Position numbers and translations under genes: made by a program. A stretch of DNA of 64,000 bases from contig NC_033641.1 of NCBI RefSeq assembly GCF_001540865.1, positions 6,384,431 to 6,448,430 on the forward strand. The letters are read 5' to 3'. Every line of letters begins with the position of its first letter. Within the stretch, counting starts at the first letter, position 1. Shown here one piece after another: positions 58,059 through 64,000 of the stretch. Below the pieces are notes generated by a model. It did not search any database. It had not been told where the DNA came from and worked only from the letters and a program-made list of their open reading frames with translations. This DNA comes from Ananas comosus. Taxonomy: Eukaryota; Streptophyta; Magnoliopsida; Poales; Bromeliaceae.

Positions 58059-61000
58059 TGTCACTCCCCGAGCCCCTTTGGTCGGTTTCAGGCACGCCAA
58101 CAGACCGCCAACGGGACAGAGTTTTCCTGTACCGGGCGACAGAGTCTCCCCTGTACATTCAAGGCGTCACAATCAAATACAATATACGATATTCCAACCA
58201 GTGAACACATTTCAACCAAAGATTGTATAGGAAGTATCAAAAACATAATTCTACTTGCTATTACAAGCATTCATCTCGCATATTATATTTTACATTACAA
58301 ATTACATTCTTTTACATTCAACTTCCAAACACAATCCAGTTATTACAAATTTACTACAAGTTTGATACATCTTGTTCTTTCATTTTTCTCATACCCTAGG
58401 CTATGCCGACTCGGTACTACTATCTCTGGTCTTTGGGCCATGGGCGCTATCTACCGGAGCTACGCCTTACCTGCGCGCCGGCCGGCGCCGCTCACGGTGT
58501 GTGAACCTGTAACACCCAAAACAACGTGAGGTGAGAACCAACTCTGCATGTTCCCAGTGGGTACGGCCACCCAAGGAAGAGCTCGACCATCAGGTCCAAA
58601 GGAGCGCAAACAACATGTTAGTCCAATAGATAGATATAAAATCATAAATCATGCAACTAACATTATACCATTCTTTGCCTCACAACATGCAATATGTAAA
58701 TTATGCAATCATATAAGTAGATTAATCACTTTCTACACTTTATTCTTATCCATTCTTTACTTTTAGACATTCTTTACTTTACTAGCTATTCTTTAACATT
58801 TGCCTTTATTTATCTCTTTATTACTTGCCAATTTTTGCATTAGCCCTTTTTTATTCTTTATTCTTTATCTAAGGGTACTCACACCTTAGCCATGTTATAC
58901 ACATTGCCATTCTTTCTAAGATACTTTACACTTATTAGTCCAACTATGGCACTCGACTCGGTCTTGAGTCAATCATATGGGGATAATCGCGCGCTCTGTG
59001 TCAGCCTCGAGGTGAAAGACTATCACATGCACCTCAGCCATCAATCCACAAACTATATTGCCCGACGGTTCGCCTAGAGCTGCGTATACCGTGGTCCGGG
59101 ATCCCCTGGTGGAGAGGAACAATGCCGCATACACCCACCGCAGCCGAGATCCCCCGATAGGGAGAGGAACATGCCACATGCACCCTACACTCATGATTCT
59201 GGCCTCAATAACAAGCCGCAAGTTCTTCCAGTGGAGAGGAACTTGCCAAGCATCACCGCAGCCAAGAACTATCGAGTTCGTATGCTGCACTTGCAGCCGC
59301 TGCACTAGCAGGCACGATTCCGGAATCACTTTACTTACTCTCTCAAGGGTTGGTCTACCTATATAGTATCGACACTATCTAATCCAAGCCTTTACTCACC
59401 TAAGTTAATACGTTAGATTCAACGTCATTATTTCTTAGCCTAGGTTCATTAACACTTAGGTCCAATATTCTTTATCACCTAGGTTCATTTGACTCTAGGT
59501 TTAATGTCATTATTTTCTTATTTTCCTAGTTGTCCACACCTAGGAATTATACTTGACAGCCACTCGTGAATAACCTATGTTCAATGAATACTAGGTTTAA
59601 TGCTACTCATCATTCTATCTACTTTTACTTAAGGATTCTTTACATAACCAACATTTATCTAAGTTGCCTCTACTTTACTTAGAGTTCATTGACTCAAGTT
59701 CAACCTTCACGTTATTCTAACATATTCTCATAATATGAATCATACATATATTCTTTAGCATCTCATGCACATACTTATGTTCTTCTCAAATGATCATTGA
59801 TTTACACTTTAGCTTACAACTCATACATTCTTACTTAGCACATATCTCATGCATTCTTTATTAACATTTCAATTATGCATCCATTTCGAAAACATACATC
59901 TAGCTCATGTTACTTGGCATTTAACTCATGCATTTATCTAGCATATGTCTTACTTACTCATTTAGCATTTAGCTCTTGCATTCATTAGCATACTTCACAT
60001 GCATTTACTTAGCATCTAGCTCATGCCATTATATGCATTTATTAGCATCATTATGGTGCATTCTTACTTAGCATTCTTATCATGCATCAATAGTGAAACA
60101 CACTACACTTTGGCATGAAGGCGACCTAGTCGCTTCGGTAAGCACAACCCACCTCTTAACGCGTTCCGATTGCTTGTAGTCATTTGCAATAGGCCTTCCG
60201 CGACACCCGTGACCCGGTTTGGCCCGAGCTCTTGCGCGACCACCCTAACGGTCACCAATCCGTGATCCGTCTGCTCTGGAGTTTAATCCTCGATACCACG
60301 ATGCTCGAGATCCGTTTTCATGATTTTTGGATGTCTATTCTGCATGCTGCGGCTATCTGTACCAAAACAGACCGTTTCGTCAATAACTTCGCGTACACTC
60401 GTCGGATCGTCGAACTGAGCATTCCATCGCGTTTGTTTGATCTCCAATTAGGTTTACAGAGGGTCAATTGAGATCAAACCCAACTATTTACAAAAATCGC
60501 CTTTTTGGAGCCCTAGATGCTACTATAGCAAAATCCATCATTTAACTTCATGAATCATGCATTAACCATCTATTTAGCATCCTAGGATTCCACTAAAATC
60601 ATCTTTAGAGTATAAGAACTTAACCCTAAAGATCTACCATTAAAGCTCCAAGAAGCTTACCTCAATAAACTCCTCCCATGGTGAGGAAGAAGATGAGAAG
60701 AAGAAGCTTCCTCTTCTTAGCTTCCTTCTCCTCCTTTCTCTCCTTCTCCTTCTTCTTCTTTTCTCTTTTTCCTTTCTAGAGAGAGAGAGGGAAGGTTTGG
60801 GGGATGAAACGGTGTGGGAAAGAGAGAGAGAGATGTTCTAATCCCCTCTATACTCATAACTCATGCACAAAATGCCAATAAGCCCCTCAACAATGCTTCT
60901 CTTGCAACAGCCCGAACTGGGCATTTTCGGGCTTCGGGGACCGGTCTTCCCGACAAGGGACTGGTCCCAGAGAGCTTGCCCCGCGGGCAGCAAGGGCTCC

Positions 61001-61341
61001 CGCGCGATGCAACCGGTCTCTCCCAGAGGGACCGGTCTCTCGGGGACCGGTCTCTCCCCGCAGGGACCGGTTCCCGAGAGCAGGTTTTCTGGGACTTAGC
61101 CAAATTTTCTCCTTTCTCACTTTTCACGCGTACGGGGACCTGTCTCCCCGACCAGGGACCGGTCCCAGAGAGCTGAAAATTTGCAGTTTGCAGAATTTTG
61201 ACTCTTTAGCTCTCGAAGATCCCTTTAAACGCACTTTTACTCACTTTAACACCTTTGGACTTTCCGAAGGGTACCAACCTCGCACTTTGGTCAATTTGAC
61301 TAAACTTTGATATTTATTTACCGAAGTTTTGGTATATTACA
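58059..61341 (-). repeat. Gypsy F 5' LTR
   Basis: This partner of 40,271-43,527 starts TGTAATATACC at 61,341 and ends GGGGAGTGACA at 58,059 on the minus strand. From 58,059 to about 59,660 it has many small indels against its partner; the rest is nearly identical. The TATA box of the partner is changed here (CTAGAAAGG in place of CTATAAAAAG near 60,771). The ACCGGT array is at 60,935-61,168. Confidence 0.85.
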
Positions 61342-62830
61342 GGTGTGAGGAGAGCTAAGAGAGATTGTTTCCCTGCTTCCTTCCTTCTCTCTCTCTAGCT
61401 TGACCGATTGTGGAGGAGCTCGGGTGGTGTTGGAGTTTCGCCGACGTCACACCGTGGTGCCGTTCGAGCGTGCGTTCGTCGTCGTAGCATCGCGAGGAGA
61501 CCGGGCGAGGGTGCGATTCCGCCATTCTCGACGTCGCGCCGGATTGGGATTAGCTATCGAGGTGGGTTAATCGTCGGTTACTTTCTAAGTATATAGATTG
61601 TCGACATGTGTTGTTATGTTGTTTCGTTGATAGAAATTGCTCGATTCATGGATTTTGGCATGTTTAACTATAGAATCTGAATTGGAGCTTAGTATTGTGA
61701 CTAAGTATTTACACATGTTGGACTTGGATATGACTTAGGAGAAAACCTGCGATTTGAATCTGTCACATGCTTAAACTACCTGATTTAGCTCTAAGATCCA
61801 TTGTTATTTTGTATCACCGCAGTATCAGCGTGGTGGATACCTAGGTAATTTAGATAGCTGTTACGCTCGTGCTGGGATGCCGAGTGTATTTTTATAGTAG
61901 CGTTCATACTGTTCCGGACTGTTGGGTATCGTCGGGGTTGACGGTGGACCCATATCGCCGTTTTGAGCGTCAGATTGTGCTGAGGGCACGTGACATGTTG
62001 GTTGTTAGACCAGTTGAACCCTGTTACTTGAGTTTGGCTTGTGAGAGCATGATTGAGCTCGACAGAGATACGCTGGCATACTCAGTTGGGTAGCTCCCAC
62101 GAGTGCCACTTCGGAGACGGGCGCTGTGCTTTCGCGTTGGTGTCGTTCGTGCAGGTTGGACTTGCTCTCCACGGACTGCTTAGAGTGGAGGTAGCTATAT
62201 AATCGCAACCGGGCGGGACAGGTGTGTTCACAGTCCCAGGGATGGGTAGGCTTACAATCCCAGCTCGATTGGGTCGAGATTGACACTTCCTACGGTTGGT
62301 TAGTGTAGAGCATGATAATGTAGTAGCTATAGAGTTTCTTCCAGCATTTCATACTATCCTTGCTCCCTTCTGTAGACTTAGTGGGTAGACCGACGATGTT
62401 TAGGGCGGTACCCACTGAGGACTATTTATTTTTATAGTAGTTCTCACGCCCAGTTATTACCCTGTTTCTGCAGAGCCTGCTGTTCCGGCTGATGCTTCCT
62501 CGGAGACTTAACGTGGCAAGGGTGTTGCCAGTTAGAGCCCTTCCCAGTTACTGTTGTTCGAGAGGTTACCAACTGCAGATGGTGCTAGTTTTTGAGTTTC
62601 TTATACATATTTGTTGTATCTTGCTGGGGGAGTTTTTTGTGTACCTGAACGTATGCATGTATATGAAACTTGTTCCTGTTTATACCAGTTTTATTCGAAC
62701 AGCTCTATACTACTGTTTGTAGTATTGTATGTTTTACAGGTACAGCTATCGCTTCGTATACAGGAAAAATTATTTTGTATATGGCGGATTTGTCGGCGCG
62801 CCCGGGAAACGTGCAATCTGGGGCATGACA
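61342..62830 (+). repeat. Gypsy G 3' LTR, right part (R-U5)
   Basis: This begins with the second copy of the TSD ggtgt and continues the LTR interrupted at 40,270. It has a CT-rich leader (61,365-61,400), the hairpin module at 62,405-62,452, the terminal hairpin with GTATACAGG at 62,756-62,782, GGCGGATTTGTCGGCGCGCC, and the end GGGGCATGACA. It is homologous to LTR B. The full LTR would be about 1.87 kb. Confidence 0.8.
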
Positions 62831-63386
62831 ACAGTGACAACAAATTTCACTATATATGGAAAATTGGCCCAAGATTTGATACAAATACCGGCATCCCAAC
62901 TTGCCACAGCTACAAATGCTGACAGATACACACTCCCACCTATAATTAGTACTATTCTTGGAAGTATGCATATCTTTCAAATTATTCTGAGCACACCAAC
63001 CTTCAATACAGAAAGTATGAGTTTCAAAGTAGTTAGAATTTTATCTCCTCCTGAAAGAGAAACGGCAACAACATCTGAACAGTTTGCTTCTTCATCCTCT
63101 TATACAATTTCTTCACATAATCATACTCAACAAGCAAAAAGAAATAGAGAAGATCAACTAGAGTTATATTTAGAACATACACCATCAGAGCAAGAAATGA
63201 GGTATTGTTATTTACTATAACTCTCTTTCTAAATACGTTCTTAATATTAAATTTACTATATTGATGAGTAGCATTCTTATATTTCTGTATTGCAGCATCC
63301 CGGATGTGACCTCTCCTTATGCAAATTCTCCTAAATCTCCAGAAGATACAGTCTCAACACCACCTGCCAAAAATATCTTCAAGTAA
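62831..63386 (+). CDS. Helitron RPA-like protein, 3' exons
   Basis: This is the continuation of the gene broken at 37,511. Exon 62,831-63,201 encodes the rest of the C-terminal OB fold (VTTNFTIYGKLAQDLI, LPPIISTILGSMHIFQI, MSFKVVRILSP) and a Ser/Gln/Asn-rich linker. A 94-bp GT-AG intron (63,202-63,295) follows, then a last exon to TAA at 63,384-63,386 (SIPDVTSPYANSPKSPEDTV). The phase across the intron fits. The original acceptor of the upstream intron is not visible at the gypsy G border, so this half cannot be spliced as it was. Confidence 0.75.
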
Positions 63387-63831
63387 TGGTATATGCAAAT
63401 TCTACCATCTCAAAATTAGATTTTTTTTTTGTTTCATGCAAACTAATGTTTATTCATTTTCCTTTTCTTTGTTTTCATGACACAGCAATCCCACAAGGAC
63501 AAATTAGCAATCTATACATAGATACAGTTCTAAACTGAAGCTATACATAACTAACTATGCTTTTTGTATCAATGTAGAATTTTATGTATGTATAAGGAAA
63601 TGAATCTGCACAACTACAAACTATTTTTTTGAGGTGCTTTTTGTTACTGGCACTTTGTATATGTCAATCGCAAACTATGCTTTTCAACTCCTTTTAACAA
63701 ACTACTTCTCATATACTTCTTTCTTTCTCTTTTCGGACAAAAGTGTTTTCTTATTTGGATAGAATTATCTAATATTTAGCTAAATTATATAATTGTGTTG
63801 TATATTAAGTGCTGTCAATTAAATTTAACTT

Positions 63832-63859
63832 CCGCAGCAATGCGCGGGTCTTTTACTAG
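63832..63859 (+). other. Helitron 3' terminus: hairpin and CTAG
   Basis: CCGCAGCAATGCGCGG (63,832-63,847) can fold as CCGC/GCGG with an inner GC/GC pair and a bulged A. Eight bases later comes CTAG, followed by T. A short GC hairpin 8-12 bases before CTRR is the standard Helitron 3' end, which acts as the transfer stop. The region 63,387-63,831 is non-coding 3' sequence. Confidence 0.8.
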
Positions 63860-64000
63860 TATATATCAAGCTGGATCTGTTACGCTTCGAGTGTTTTCAA
63901 GATCATTAATACACTCTTTAGCTCGAGTGCCAATTACTATAGAAAGGAATTAGTATCTTGAAGCTTTATATCTGAATAAAGGACTTAAATAAGATTAATT
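63860..64000. other. Flanking sequence right of the Helitron
   Basis: This is AT-rich DNA without a recognisable gene or repeat in the 141 bp available. Confidence 0.5.

Larger units (their letters stand above)
40271..61341 (-). mobile_element. Gypsy F, full-span, minus strand, TSD ggtgt
   Basis: Two direct LTRs of about 3.26 kb (58,059-61,341 is the 5' LTR, 40,271-43,527 the 3' LTR) face the minus strand. They are flanked by perfect ggtgt duplications (40,266-40,270 and 61,342-61,346). A PBS lies next to the 5' LTR and a polypurine tract next to the 3' LTR. The interior keeps a broken gag-protease (55,374-58,040) and the very end of pol. Most of pol is absent, its place taken by the LARD-like element and unassigned DNA. 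Clean parts of the two LTRs (41,840-43,527 and 59,660-61,341) are nearly identical, suggesting a fairly recent insertion. Confidence 0.85.
37548..62830 (+). mobile_element. Gypsy G (chromovirus-type), 5'-truncated, nested in the Helitron
   Basis: The visible order is RT end, RNase H, integrase C-terminus with a chromodomain-like tail, polypurine tract and 3' LTR. The 3' LTR is split by gypsy F. It ends GGGGCATGACA at 62,830, where the Helitron RPA exon resumes immediately. The left end begins inside RT at 37,548 with no LTR or gag, so the 5' half and the left TSD are missing, either deleted or lost in assembly. The tail motif VKVQW..H...EATWEL suggests a Tekay/Del-like chromovirus. Confidence 0.75.
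26763..63859 (+). mobile_element. Helitron (autonomous-type), split by nested LTR elements
   Basis: A rolling-circle transposon is indicated by a Rep-helicase gene, an RPA-like gene downstream, and a 3' end with a small GC hairpin followed by CTAG and a T. The 5' end is taken at about 26,763, where TTCTTTTCTCATTAAAGGAG begins. This is typical of plant Helitron starts, though the exact TC start is uncertain and a second copy of the end lies at 26,937. Gypsy G (37,548-62,830) with its nested contents interrupts it. Without that DNA the Helitron is about 11.8 kb. Helitrons insert between A and T without duplicating the target, so the borders cannot be confirmed by TSD. Confidence 0.75.

Overview
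The window is repeat-dense nuclear DNA from a flowering plant. The evidence is plant-type Ty1/copia (Sirevirus-like) and Ty3/gypsy retrotransposons, a plant Helitron with its own RPA gene, a Cassandra-type TRIM with 5S-like LTRs, and tRNA-Met-type primer sites. GC-rich, telobox-bearing LTR leaders would suit a monocot, but I cannot fix the species. I found no ordinary host gene. Nearly everything is a transposon inside another transposon, and several boundaries are supported by matching target-site duplications (TSDs).

Left part (1-26.7 kb). A decayed Sirevirus-like tail (gag fragment, extra 'plant transposon' ORF, multiple polypurine tracts, 3' LTR) runs to about 5.16 kb and abuts a plus-strand gypsy element, here called H. 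The H gag is split at 6,296 by a solo LTR of family A (6,297-10,007, TSD acgca). Gag resumes at 10,008 but breaks at a single N after 170 bp. The same LTR end and the same 170 bp of gag occur again at 22.4 kb, where gag-pol continues to 25.6 kb with a Cassandra TRIM inserted in it. The DNA between holds LTR fragments and a minus-strand solo LTR A (TSD cgtaa) that itself contains a solo LTR B (TSD cacag). A LINE-like scrap and a 448-bp MITE follow.

Right part (26.7-64 kb). One Helitron spans about 26.76-63.86 kb. It has duplicated 5' ends and leader exons, a spliced Rep-helicase gene whose 1,191-codon catalytic part is open, and an RPA-like gene. It ends in a short hairpin and CTAG. The RPA gene is split by 25 kb of nested DNA: gypsy G (37,548-62,830, 5'-truncated) contains complete minus-strand gypsy F in its 3' LTR (40,271-61,341, TSD ggtgt), and F contains a LARD-like element with about 4.5-kb LTRs (45,331-55,373).

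The LTR families share an architecture: a U3 palindrome or array of short GC-rich motifs, then a TATA box, a hairpin beginning GGTACCCACTGAG, a terminal hairpin, and a CGTGACA end. Two stretches (about 20.2-21.6 and 53.4-59.7 kb) carry dense small indels relative to their partner copies. Together with two 100-N gaps and single Ns, this points to uncorrected long-read gap filling, so frameshifts there may not be biological.
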